Assembly (NCBI RefSeq): GCF_003459245.1
Contig: NZ_QRVG01000025.1
Location: 1-30,121, forward strand
Direction of reading: 5' to 3'
Length of the DNA stretch: 30,121 nucleotides
DNA from: Collinsella sp. AF23-2
GTDB lineage: Bacteria > Actinomycetota > Coriobacteriia > Coriobacteriales > Coriobacteriaceae
The translations under genes were made by a program, and so were the position numbers. The notes beneath the pieces were generated by a model. That model had not been told where the DNA came from and made no database searches. It was given only the letters and a program-made list of their open reading frames with translations. This document shows, piece by piece, positions 1 through 7,425 of the stretch. Within the stretch, counting starts at the first letter, position 1; each line of letters starts with the position of its first letter.

Positions 1-559
1 CTCGGGGGCCGAGGGGCCGCAGGCCGAGGCCGCCGGGGAGGCCGCGGCCACCTCGACCGCGCCGCCGCCGGCGCTCGTCGAGGCCGAGAACAGGCAGGTC
101 AGGTTCCTTGCCGCCCGGATATCGGAGGCCCTCGACGAGGCCGGGGCCCTCGAGGCCGAGACGGCGGGGCTGCTCGAGGGCGACGAGACCTACGCGTGCC
201 TGCTCACCGTGCCCGGCATCGGGCCGAGGACGGCGGCGCAGCTCGCGGTATCGGTCGACATCGCGAGGTTCCCGGACCACGACCACCTGGCCTCGTACTG
301 CGGCATAGCCCCGAGGGTGAGGAGCTCCGGCACGTCGGTGAGGTCGGTCAGGGCGTCCAGGCGGGGCGACGCGAGGCTCAAGTCCCTGCTGATCTTCTCG
401 TGCAACAGCCTGGTGAGGTCGTCGGGGCGCTACGGCGAGTACTACCGGGCCTGCAGGGCGCGGGGCATGGGGCACGGGCGGGCGCTCAAGGCCGTCGCGA
501 GGAAGCGGCTCAGGGCGATATACGCCGTGATGCGCGACCGGGTGCCCTACCGGGAGTAG
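1..559 (+). CDS. IS110-family transposase, C-terminal part (5' end outside window)
   Basis: The frame is open from the window edge to a TAG at 557-559, so only about 185 C-terminal residues are present. They contain the helix-hairpin-helix-like motif LLTVPGIGPRTAAQLAV, then FPDHDHLASYCGIAPRV and the Ser-rich SSGTSVRSVRASRRGDARLK segment. This order is typical of the Transposase_20 domain of IS110-family enzymes, where a serine in this region acts together with an N-terminal RuvC-like domain that lies outside the window. The N-terminal visible part is an Ala/Glu-rich linker, probably coiled coil. Arginine is written mostly as AGG and glycine often as GGG, unlike the CGC/GGC-rich neighbours, which points to transfer. 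Family elements insert without conventional terminal inverted repeats and use a structured bridge RNA encoded beside the transposase. The exact right end is not visible, although the AT-richer block just after the stop is a plausible end. Confidence 0.88.
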   Translation, partial: SGAEGPQAEAAGEAAATSTAPPPALVEAENRQVRFLAARISEALDEAGALEAETAGLLEGDETYACLLTVPGIGPRTAAQLAVSVDIARFPDHDHLASYCGIAPRVRSSGTSVRSVRASRRGDARLKSLLIFSCNSLVRSSGRYGEYYRACRARGMGHGRALKAVARKRLRAIYAVMRDRVPYRE

Positions 560-663
560 CGTCGAAGGTTGACAAAACTATAGGAACACCCAATGACTGA
601 TCCCCAACAACTAGTCATTTAAGTCTGTCCCCAATGAGTGGCCTAGGGGGTTTGTAGATAGCC

Positions 664-893
664 GTGGTCAAAATACATCAAATATGAGTACTGTTACCTT
701 TTTAGTAGCAGCGATTCGGGGCATTTTTGATGCTTATAGGCATGACGACCAGCTGCACGAGCTGACGTAACTCCCCAAATGTTCAATAAAATGGGCTCCT
801 AACGAGGAGTACTCTCATTAGGAGCCCATTATTATGTGCAAACATATGTGACCAACGCAGCAACAGTACTCATATTTGGTATTTTTTGTCCAC
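664..893. repeat. Imperfect inverted repeat of about 32 bp flanking a hairpin
   Basis: The arm at 664-695 matches the reverse complement of 862-893 at about 28 of 32 positions, including 17 consecutive bases (CAAATATGAGTACTGTT at 679-695). The two arms point toward each other across a 166-bp interior that contains the perfect stem at 790-830. It could be the ends of a small non-autonomous element or two copies of a dispersed intergenic sequence. The sequence alone does not decide between these. Confidence 0.6.
790..830. terminator. Strong 13-bp hairpin, probable bidirectional terminator
   Basis: AATGGGCTCCTAA (790-802) is perfectly complementary to 818-830, with a 15-base loop that contains a further small palindrome around AGTACT. 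Flanking runs are only moderately T-rich (ATTATT on the plus side, TTTATT on the minus side). It could stop transcripts leaving the transposase and, from the other side, the DUF2207 gene. Confidence 0.5.
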
Positions 894-1006
894 TGCCCCT
901 TGTGCGAAGGTCCTCAGCGGAAAGTTTGACCCGTTTCGATGCACAAAAATGGGATGAATCTTCCCTGGCAACCGCCCAGAAAGATCCACCCCAAAGCAAG
1001 CGCTCG

Positions 1007-2953
1007 CTAGAACGTTCCGCCGCCGCCTCCGCCGACGCCGCCACCGCCGCCACCGGAAAAGCCGCCGCCGCTGCCGCCGCTCGAGCTATCGGAACTCGAA
1101 GCCAGCTCGCGGATGGTCTCGTGGTACACATCGTTGAACGAATCGAGCGGGGACTCGTTGCCGTAGTGATGGTAATACCACCAGTAGCAGGGGTAGTTGT
1201 CGTAGAAATCGTCGCTGTTGCGCAGGTCCGCAGGCACGGCCTCGGCCAGCTGTCGCAGCACTTCTTTCGAAACGCCCAGGGCAACGCCCATCACCAGCAG
1301 TTTGTTCCACAAGATCAGGTCGCTGGGAATGGCCTCCTTCAGGCGCGTAAAGTCCTCAAGCCAATGCTTGAGCGCCTTGCAGCGAGCCGCCACCTCGGCG
1401 CCCTCCGGCGTGTAGCGGCGGAAGGTGCAGCTCAGGACAAAGCCCACGATCGTGACGGGGATCGAGATCATAGCGGCACCGACGTTGGCGTCCGCAAAGT
1501 CGGTATAGATCAGAGAGCCCAGAATGCCAAAGACGATGATGATACCGATAACCAAGCCGGCAACCAGGGCGATGGTGCCGTCCGATGCAATAAGCTCGCG
1601 CGCCTCCAGCTTGCCCTTAACTGCGCTCTGATAGTCCTCGAGCTTGTCGCCAACAGATGTGGTGCGCTCGCTAGCGTACTCCTCCAGCTCGCTAAACGTG
1701 CGCGAACGGACTCCGTCCTTATCGGGCTTAACGCCGGCGAAGAAGACCTTGAGCACATCGCGATCGATGCCGTCCTTCTTGGCAGCCTTCCAGGCCTCGT
1801 CGGTCACTGTGATGCGATACGTCTGCTCCTCTTTTTCGCGACGGAGCAGACCCTTCTTCTTGGTCTCGGTCGCTTCTTCCAGCTTGATCACGCGGTCGTC
1901 GGTGAGCTTCATAAGCGTGGCGATATATGCCTGATCGGGCACGTCGTTCCAGCTCATGAGAGCTGCAAGCACAGCGGGATGGTCGGCCGAGGGCACATCG
2001 CGGAAGTACTCGTCCTGGAAGAGCGGCTTGGGCTTGGGCCTGCGCAGCTTAAGCATCACGATCACACCGGTATAGGCAACCGCCACGACAACACACACCA
2101 CGGCAATCGCGCCGGCAACCGCACGCGCGTGCTCACGGCGAGCGTTGGCCTCGTCGGCCCATTCCTTCTCTTCGCTCAGGATCGTCGACATGCGCTTTTC
2201 GCCCGAGACGGCAAGCTGCGGCACCCAGTCGCTGGGGAAGGCGATGCGTGCCTCGGCGAATTCGCCCTCATGCACGCAGGGAATGGTATAGGTGACCATG
2301 GGCTCGTCCGCATCGAGCGACACGTCGCCCGTCAGTGGGCCGTGGCCCCATGCGCGGAAGTTATCGCCCTTGACGGCAGCCGTCCCGGCAGCGGCATTTG
2401 CAAAGTAGACTTCCATCTCGACGTCATCGGAGTCCGCAGACCAGCCGTCACCCACAAATTTCCAGTAGAGCTCGGCGGTATCGGCCCAGTTCATAACCGC
2501 ACCGGTCATGGAATAACTCACGTAGTAGATTGCGCTGTCGCCGCTCTCGTGAGGGCTGAACACCTTAATCTTTACGCCGTCGTCGGACTGCTCCACCGTG
2601 TAAACGCCGTCGTCGCCTTTATTTGCGCTGTCGACCTTGTTAAACGCAGTGTCGTCTTCCTCGACGCTCAGCACATTGACGACCACCGAGCCGCCTTGCT
2701 GGTTAGAGCCTGTATTGATATCCCAATACACGCCGTTAATGTCATCGTCGAAATCAAACTGGCGTCCCTCGACAACGGTCAGCGAGCCATCGGCCTCAAC
2801 CGTGGCACCGATATAGGTTTGGCTCATGGAGTAGCCGTCGGCGTGCGCGACGGCAGGCAGCAGCAACAACGCAAGCGCGACGAGTGCGCAGACGGAAGCG
2901 AACCGCGCAAACAGGCGGCGCTGCCAACAGGGCTGGGCAACGGGGGCGTTCAT
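1007..2953 (-). CDS. DUF2207-family membrane protein with Gly-rich tail
   Basis: A 648-residue protein with an N-terminal signal or anchor (Arg-rich start, then a hydrophobic VCALVALALLLLPAVAHADG stretch). A long extracytoplasmic beta-rich domain follows, reading SMSQTYIGATVEADGSLTV and containing YYVSYSM, as in DUF2207 proteins. A transmembrane helix (AIAVVCVVVAVAYTGVIVML) leads to an intracellular region with PKPLFQDEYFRDVPSADHPAVLAALM, also a family hallmark. Two more hydrophobic segments (ALVAGLVIGIIIVFGILGSL and MISIPVTIVGFVLSC) come next, and the end is Ser/Gly-rich with nearly pure glycine. The Met at 2953 was chosen because AAGGA lies 7 bases upstream; an upstream Met at 2989 lacks such a site. 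Family function is unknown. It stands alone, with no obvious partner. Confidence 0.85.
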   Translation of the reverse strand: MNAPVAQPCWQRRLFARFASVCALVALALLLLPAVAHADGYSMSQTYIGATVEADGSLTVVEGRQFDFDDDINGVYWDINTGSNQQGGSVVVNVLSVEEDDTAFNKVDSANKGDDGVYTVEQSDDGVKIKVFSPHESGDSAIYYVSYSMTGAVMNWADTAELYWKFVGDGWSADSDDVEMEVYFANAAAGTAAVKGDNFRAWGHGPLTGDVSLDADEPMVTYTIPCVHEGEFAEARIAFPSDWVPQLAVSGEKRMSTILSEEKEWADEANARREHARAVAGAIAVVCVVVAVAYTGVIVMLKLRRPKPKPLFQDEYFRDVPSADHPAVLAALMSWNDVPDQAYIATLMKLTDDRVIKLEEATETKKKGLLRREKEEQTYRITVTDEAWKAAKKDGIDRDVLKVFFAGVKPDKDGVRSRTFSELEEYASERTTSVGDKLEDYQSAVKGKLEARELIASDGTIALVAGLVIGIIIVFGILGSLIYTDFADANVGAAMISIPVTIVGFVLSCTFRRYTPEGAEVAARCKALKHWLEDFTRLKEAIPSDLILWNKLLVMGVALGVSKEVLRQLAEAVPADLRNSDDFYDNYPCYWWYYHHYGNESPLDSFNDVYHETIRELASSSDSSSGGSGGGFSGGGGGGVGGGGGGTF

Positions 2954-3290
2954 AGGCACATCCTTTGTCTGTGGTACCAGTAGCGTCATTGTCCCACGTT
3001 TGCGGGTTCATGTGACGAACATCTAGGCCAGCGGAGCGTCAAAACGGGACAAAAATCACGCCCGCGGCCGGCACCTGGGGACGTTCCTTATCTGTCGGCA
3101 ATCTGGGACACTCCTTGGCATAGCCCGCTCCGGCAATAGATACCACTTCATAGCTCCATCACAGGTGTAGCGGCTTTGTGTGGGCGCGGCATGAGCCGAT
3201 TAAGCCGGCGAGCGAGGGGCATAAAGCAGTTGAGCGAAAACGGTTTGCCCCTTTGCCGTTCGCTCGAGGATCATGTCCCCCTTTTCCGCG

Positions 3291-3326
3291 GAAACCCCGG
3301 CAGTTGCGAAGAGCTGCCGGGGTTTC
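3291..3326. terminator. Perfect 13-bp GC-rich hairpin, terminator-like
   Basis: GAAACCCCGGCAG (3291-3303) pairs perfectly with 3314-3326 over a 10-base loop. The downstream plus-strand sequence is only weakly T-rich (TGTCGTTT). No gene ends just upstream on the plus strand, so if it is a terminator it may belong to an unrecognised non-coding transcript. Confidence 0.45.
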
Positions 3327-3449
3327 TGTCGTTTGAGGGCTAGATTGATTGACGACGATTAAGGTGCCGAGCCGGTGGTCCGGCACGCGCAACGCGCGGC
3401 CTCAGCAACTTGCAGGCCACGGCAGCGTCTCCCCCACCGCGCCCCGCGC

Positions 3450-3455
3450 TATACT
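3450..3455 (+). promoter_or_regulatory. Possible -10 box (TATACT) just ahead of gluQ
   Basis: TATACT ends 7 bases before the chosen ATG at 3463, which would put the transcription start at or next to the start codon. No Shine-Dalgarno sequence is visible upstream of that ATG, and no good -35 is seen. The two facts together suggest a leaderless mRNA. Confidence 0.35.
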
Positions 3456-3462
3456 CGTCCGC

Positions 3463-4467
3463 ATGGACATCAACGCACGCAACATAGCAACACCCGCCGC
3501 CGACGCGCCAACGACGCCGGCCGCTCCCGCGCCCGTCGTGGGGCGCTTCGCCCCGTCGCCCTCGGGCCGTATGCACCTGGGCAACGTGTTCAGCTGCCTG
3601 TGCGCATGGCTTTCGGCCCGCAGCCAGGGCGGCAGCATCGTGTTACGCATTGAGGACCTGGACGATCGCTGCAAGCGCCCGGAACTTGCCGCCCAATTGA
3701 TTGACGACCTGGCCTGGCTGGGGCTGGAGTGGGACGAAGGCCCCTACTACCAGCACGACCGCCTGGACCTGTACGAGAGCGCCTTGCGCCGGCTGAAAGA
3801 CGCCGGCCTCACCTATCCCTGCTTTTGCACACGCGCCGAGCTCCACGCCGCGAGTGCACCGCACGCGAGCGACGGCACGCCCATCTACCGTGGCGCCTGC
3901 CGAAGTCTTTCGGCCGAGGAGGTGGCCCGCCGCAGCGCCCTGCGCGCCCCGGCCACACGTCTGCGCGTGCCCACCGTCGACGACCTCGCAGACGACGTGA
4001 TCGAATTTGTGGATCGCACGTACGGCGCCCAATGCGAGGCGCTCGCCACCGAGTGCGGCGACTTTTTGGTCCGCCGCAGCGACGGCGTGTTTGCCTATCA
4101 GCTAGCCGTGGTGGTCGACGACGCCGCCATGGGCGTCACCGAGGTCGTGCGCGGATGCGACCTGCTGGGGTCCACGCCGCGCCAGATCTATCTGCAGCAC
4201 CTGTTGGGACTGCCCACGCCGCACTACGCACACATTCCGCTGCTCATGGCACCGGACGGCCGCCGCCTTTCCAAACGAGACCGCGATCTGGACCTGGGCG
4301 AACTCCGCGCCCGCTTTGGCACGCCCGAAGCGCTGCTGGGCTGGCTCGCCGGACAAACAGGCATCGCGCCGGACACCACGCCGCGCTCTGCCGAGCGGCT
4401 GGTCGAGCACTTTAGCTGGGACGTCATCCGCGCGCACCGAGAGAACATCACTGTAACGGCCGAGTAG
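3463..4467 (+). CDS. gluQ: Glutamyl-Q tRNA(Asp) synthetase (GluQRS)
   Basis: A 334-residue class I synthetase core without the anticodon-binding domain of GltX. It glutamylates queuosine at position 34 of tRNA-Asp in characterised relatives. Visible motifs are the HIGH-like GRFAPSPSGRMHLGN at about residues 27-41, LRIEDLDDR, a zinc site formed by CFCTR and the later YRGAC, DFLVRRSDGVFAYQLAVVVDD, and the KMSKS-like RRLSKRDRD near residue 268. Length is close to the usual 290-310 plus an Ala/Pro-rich N-terminal extension. The Met at 3463 was picked because the TATACT box just upstream makes longer forms unlikely; starting further down would leave the first motif intact as well. It converges on the metallophosphoesterase gene with only 17 bp between them. 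A truncated GltX paralogue with another substrate is possible. Confidence 0.85.
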   Translation: MDINARNIATPAADAPTTPAAPAPVVGRFAPSPSGRMHLGNVFSCLCAWLSARSQGGSIVLRIEDLDDRCKRPELAAQLIDDLAWLGLEWDEGPYYQHDRLDLYESALRRLKDAGLTYPCFCTRAELHAASAPHASDGTPIYRGACRSLSAEEVARRSALRAPATRLRVPTVDDLADDVIEFVDRTYGAQCEALATECGDFLVRRSDGVFAYQLAVVVDDAAMGVTEVVRGCDLLGSTPRQIYLQHLLGLPTPHYAHIPLLMAPDGRRLSKRDRDLDLGELRARFGTPEALLGWLAGQTGIAPDTTPRSAERLVEHFSWDVIRAHRENITVTAE

Positions 4468-4484
4468 CCAAATACACCCCACCC

Positions 4485-5210
4485 CTACGCAACATCCCAA
4501 GGCTGGAGTTCGTCGCCCAGGCGAACGATGCAGTCGTAGAGCACGGTATGGCGCTCGGCCGGGTTGGCATCACGATGAAAATGCCCGTAGTACCAGCGCT
4601 TGTAGTCCAAGCGATCTTCCAGCTCATCGAAAAACGCCGTAAGCCGATCAACGGCGGGGCAATTCCAGCCGGGCGCCGGATAAAGCGTGGGCGAAAGCAT
4701 GCGCGTAGGGCAGGTGTGGGTGATCACGTAGTCGACCTTCCAGCCCACGCTGTCGAGCTTTGTCCGCGCCTCCTCAAAGTTGCGCTCGTCCGGCAGCTCC
4801 TGCGGCCACCAGCTGGAATACGGAATGCGGTATTCCTTGTCCACGCTCGTGGCGCCGCCCATGGTAAAGACCGTTGAGCCGTCGAGCTCAAAAACCTCGC
4901 CGCGCGTCAGGCGCCGTATGGGCGAGGTGTCCGACAAACGCTGCGTCAGCCCACCGTGCCACAACTCCATGGGGCGCTCTGCCCAGTGGTCGAAACGTTC
5001 GTGGTTGCCGTCGACGAACAGCACGGTATAGGGGCGCGACTCCAGCCAAGTGATGTCGGCGCACTCCTCGACAGAGAAATCCCACGGAAAGCCAAAATCG
5101 CCGGCAATGATGAGATAGTCGTCGCTCGTCAGGCTTTCCCCAAGATCCCAATCGCGCAGCTTTTGCATGTCGAGGCCGCCGTGAATATCGCCCGTCACAT
5201 AGACCGTCAT
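4485..5210 (-). CDS. Calcineurin-like metallophosphoesterase
   Basis: A 241-residue protein with the full set of dimetal phosphoesterase motifs: GDIHGG (Asp8, His10), AGDFGFPW, VDGNHERFD, ITHTCP and YGHFHRD. It is therefore a soluble hydrolase of phosphomono- or diesters; the substrate is not predictable. The Met at 5210 directly begins the core strand TVYVTGDIHG; the upstream Met at 5246 would add a short unconserved segment. The small membrane-protein gene lies 85 bp upstream on the same strand, so the two may be co-transcribed. Confidence 0.85.
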   Translation of the reverse strand: MTVYVTGDIHGGLDMQKLRDWDLGESLTSDDYLIIAGDFGFPWDFSVEECADITWLESRPYTVLFVDGNHERFDHWAERPMELWHGGLTQRLSDTSPIRRLTRGEVFELDGSTVFTMGGATSVDKEYRIPYSSWWPQELPDERNFEEARTKLDSVGWKVDYVITHTCPTRMLSPTLYPAPGWNCPAVDRLTAFFDELEDRLDYKRWYYGHFHRDANPAERHTVLYDCIVRLGDELQPWDVA

Positions 5211-5295
5211 CGGATCACCACTTCCCTGTAAGTCGCTAGCCCGCATTCTGCACGATCACTAAGCCAACCGTTCCAGCCCTTCCATCCCTTAGGGC

Positions 5296-5535
5296 TTACC
5301 CCTCGTTCTTCCATCCAAACGGGTCAAGCACCCAAAAAACCAGATCGAGCGCGCCGCCGGTCATCATGGCGCCGGCAAGGGCCATGCAAATGTGTAGAGA
5401 GACGGCACTTCGGAGCACGTCGAACGGCCCCAGAACAGCCAGCAGCGCGACCGCTGCGCCGGCAAGGCACAGCACGAGGCACGGCCCCGCGTCCTTGACG
5501 CACTTCTTTGCGAGATGCTTGGTGTTATCACTCAT
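5296..5535 (-). CDS. Small membrane protein, unknown function
   Basis: A 79-residue protein starting MSDNTKHLAKKCVKDAG, with two hydrophobic segments (about residues 18-38 and 44-72) and a short charged tail ending GWKNEG. An AAGGAG site lies 10 bases upstream of the ATG at 5535. I do not recognise the family. The same-strand metallophosphoesterase follows after 85 bp. A longer in-frame extension upstream (to 5757) would run into the palindromic element and is not believed. Confidence 0.65.
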   Translation of the reverse strand: MSDNTKHLAKKCVKDAGPCLVLCLAGAAVALLAVLGPFDVLRSAVSLHICMALAGAMMTGGALDLVFWVLDPFGWKNEG

Positions 5536-5698
5536 CGATATCGAACTCCTTAGAGGGTCGCTGTTCGGGTACATGCCGCCGCGGCAGAGCAGGGCGGCAG
5601 GGTAAGTGTCACACGCCGTGCGGACATCAATGGAGAAACAGCCTGCTCGACCAACCCTTGACGCCGTTTTACACCGGCACCCCATCCCCCGCTGTCGA

Positions 5699-5876
5699 GG
5701 TCTAATACTTTTCCCGAGAAGTGAACGGCTGTTTTTGAACCCCTGAAACATCCGCATTTTTCGACGGCAAAATCGCAGGATTCTAGTATCGAAACCGCGG
5801 GAAACGGCACCTCTAAAGTGTCGATGCTACGGGGGTCAAATTTCACTCGTTCACTTCTCCGGAAAAGTATTAGACC
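5699..5876. repeat. 178-bp near-palindromic element with 29-bp terminal inverted repeats
   Basis: Positions 5699-5727 match the reverse complement of 5848-5876 at 28 of 29 bases, starting GGTCTAATACTTTTCCCGAG. The similarity continues inward in weaker form: a TTTTTGAACCCC segment on the left faces GGGGGTCAAATTT on the right. The whole element could therefore fold as one long hairpin with its turn near 5788. It carries no gene. It resembles a miniature inverted-repeat element or a large extragenic palindrome. Confidence 0.75.
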
Positions 5877-5937
5877 CCGCTGCTAGCTATCCAAAAGGCT
5901 GTGCCCACACCACCCAAAAACTCATCCAACATTAATC

Positions 5938-5965
5938 TTGGCTCAAGAATCGCTTAATCTATAAC
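5938..5965 (+). promoter_or_regulatory. Possible promoter for the 6079 gene
   Basis: TTGGCT (5938-5943) and TATAAC (5960-5965) are 16 bases apart, about 110 bp before the start codon. Another TATAGA box lies at 5972. Assigned by eye only. Confidence 0.35.
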
Positions 5966-6078
5966 CTGCACTATAGAGTTCGACCAAGGGCGGGGCGGCG
6001 CAACGCAAACCGCCGAACGCAACGCTCGCGCCCGAGCAAATTGCCCGGCGTCGCGCCCATCGAACGAAAGGACAGGTC

Positions 6079-6621
6079 ATGGACGACCTCGAAAAAGTTG
6101 AAACCATCCGCACCAAGTGCAACGTGAGTTACACCGATGCCAAGGCGGCGCTCGACGCTGCCGACGGCAACGTTTTGGATGCCATCATTTGGCTCGAGTC
6201 GCAGGGCAAGACCCAGACCACGTCGGCGCATGCCGCCACCGAGTCCGCGCCAGTCGATGAGCCCTCTGCCGAGATGGTCGCCGCGCAGGCAGCCTACGAA
6301 AAGTCGAGCGAAAAGACCGACTTCTCCAAGAAGATGGACAGCGTGTGGGAGTACCTCAAAAAGCTCTTCCGCCTGAGTCTGGACACCAAGTTTATCGCCA
6401 CGCGCCGCGATGCGATCATCCTCAACATCCCCATCCTGATTCCCATCGTCGCGCTGTTTGCCTGGGGCGCCACGATATGGCTGATGCTGATTGGCCTGTT
6501 CTTTGGCATGCGCTACCGCATCGACAGCGACGGCGACGTGCCCGGCAGCATCAACAACCTTATGGATAGCGCTGCTAACGCCGCGGACGACATCAAGCAA
6601 AATCTCAACGACGACAAGTAA
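6079..6621 (+). CDS. UBA/TS-N-like plus DUF4342 domain membrane protein
   Basis: A 180-residue protein. Residues 1-45 (VETIRTKCNVSYTDAKAALD and GNVLDAIIWLE) form a UBA/TS-N-like three-helix module as in elongation factor Ts. A variable linker to about residue 85 follows, then a DUF4342-type region (VWEYLKKLFRLSLDTKF...RRDAIILNIPILIPI) with one long or two short membrane segments at about 113-150. The end is acidic. AAAGGA stands 7 bases before the ATG. The response regulator gene begins 18 bp after its stop, so it probably shares that transcript and may be a membrane-stress partner of the two-component system; this is inference from position only. Confidence 0.75.
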   Translation: MDDLEKVETIRTKCNVSYTDAKAALDAADGNVLDAIIWLESQGKTQTTSAHAATESAPVDEPSAEMVAAQAAYEKSSEKTDFSKKMDSVWEYLKKLFRLSLDTKFIATRRDAIILNIPILIPIVALFAWGATIWLMLIGLFFGMRYRIDSDGDVPGSINNLMDSAANAADDIKQNLNDDK

Positions 6622-6639
6622 TCGCAGACGGGGGCACGC

Positions 6640-7425
6640 ATGGCACGGATCCTGATCGTAGAGGACGAGGAGAAAATCGCCCGCTTTGTGACGCTCGAGC
6701 TGGAGCACGAGGGCTACCAGGTGGAACACGCCGCCGATGGCCGCACTGCCGTGGACCTGGCGCTGGAGCGCGACTACGATCTGATTCTGCTCGACGTGCT
6801 GTTGCCGCAGCTCAACGGCATGGAGGTCTTGCGGCGTGTCCGCAAGCACAAGGATGTGCCGGTGATTATGGTCACCGCGCGCGATGCCGTGATGGACAAA
6901 GTGGCCGGGCTCGATGCCGGCGCCGACGATTACCTGACCAAGCCATTTGCGATTGAGGAGCTGTTCGCACGGATCCGCGTGGCACTGAAGCGCTCGGAAG
7001 CCGTGCGAGCGGCTTCGGGCGTTGGCGGCGCCAGCGCCGGGGCTGGCGTAGCGAGCGGCACGGCCGCCGGTATCGCCACAATGTCCCCGGCAACCGACAC
7101 GGCCCAGACCGCTGCCGCGCCCTCCCCCGCCGCGCTCACCGTGGGTTCGGTCGCGCTCGATCCCGACCGCCGCGAAGTCACGGTCGGCGGCTCGCCCATC
7201 GCGCTCACGGCCCGCGAGTTCGACGTCCTCGCCCTGCTTATGACGCATGCCGAAACCGTGCTCACGCGCGAGCGCATCGCGCACGAGGCGCTGGGCTACG
7301 AATACGTGGGCGACACCAACAACGTCGACGTGCACATCGCGCACCTGCGCGCCAAGATCGAAGACGCCGGCGGTGCCCGCATCATCCAAACCGTGCGCGG
7401 GGTGGGCTATGTCTGCCGCGCGTAA
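6640..7425 (+). CDS. OmpR/PhoB-family response regulator
   Basis: A 261-residue DNA-binding regulator. The receiver domain (1-120) shows the acidic pocket VEDEE, phosphoacceptor Asp52 in YDLILLDVLLP, Thr79 and Lys101 in YLTKPF. An unusually long Ala/Ser/Gly-rich linker of about 50 residues follows (about 121-170), then a winged-helix domain (LTAREFDVLALL, VDVHIAHLRAKIE, IIQTVRGVGYV). The kinase gene overlaps its 3' end by 17 bp, so the two are translationally coupled partners. The signal and target genes cannot be read from the sequence. Confidence 0.93.
   Translation: MARILIVEDEEKIARFVTLELEHEGYQVEHAADGRTAVDLALERDYDLILLDVLLPQLNGMEVLRRVRKHKDVPVIMVTARDAVMDKVAGLDAGADDYLTKPFAIEELFARIRVALKRSEAVRAASGVGGASAGAGVASGTAAGIATMSPATDTAQTAAAPSPAALTVGSVALDPDRREVTVGGSPIALTAREFDVLALLMTHAETVLTRERIAHEALGYEYVGDTNNVDVHIAHLRAKIEDAGGARIIQTVRGVGYVCRA

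Larger units (their letters stand above)
560..1006. other. Non-coding spacer after the IS: mirrored short element plus hairpin
   Basis: I see no credible ordinary gene here. The stretch is AT-richer than its surroundings. It holds a small hairpin (AATGACT at 592-598 with AGTCATT at 613-619), a long imperfect inverted repeat (664-695 with 862-893) and a strong terminator-like stem (790-830) between the two arms. A 28-codon reading frame starts at 684 and one of 13 codons starts in the other arm on the minus strand. Both begin Met-Ser-Thr-Val because they lie in the repeat. Neither has a ribosome-binding site. Confidence 0.6.
2954..3462. other. Spacer of about 500 bp between divergent genes, with possible structured RNA
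   Basis: No supported gene; a 77-codon minus-strand frame at 3159-3392 is low in complexity and has no ribosome-binding site. The stretch holds GGGAC-type motifs (GGGACAAAAAT near 3048, GGGGACGTTCC near 3077, GGGACACTCC near 3106). It also has a compact stem with a two-base bulge (GAGCG...AACGG with CCGTT CGCTC, about 3233-3266) and the perfect 13-bp hairpin at 3291-3326. The set of stems followed by a terminator-like hairpin would fit a small RNA, but I recognise no known class. Confidence 0.45.
5536..6078. other. Intergenic stretch with a long palindromic element and a promoter
   Basis: No gene is supported. It contains the near-palindrome at 5699-5876 and, after it, a possible promoter for the plus-strand genes. 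A 98-codon minus-strand frame (5550-5846) runs through the palindrome and is judged non-coding. Confidence 0.6.

Noticed and set aside
664..893. Type I toxin-antitoxin locus of the Fst/par kind
   Set aside because: The shared terminator fits, but the repeats are inverted, giving identical rather than complementary transcript parts, and the peptides do not match Fst. Kept only as an open observation.
836..2983. Long plus-strand reading frame of 715 codons
   Set aside because: It is antisense to the DUF2207 gene, whose signal peptide, domains and ribosome-binding site are convincing. The product has His/Val/Gly-rich shadow composition.
3159..3392. Minus-strand frame of 77 codons before gluQ
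   Set aside because: No ribosome-binding site; it runs through the terminator-like hairpin and shows no recognisable fold.
5550..5846. Minus-strand frame of 98 codons
   Set aside because: It lies mostly inside the 178-bp palindrome and lacks a start signal.
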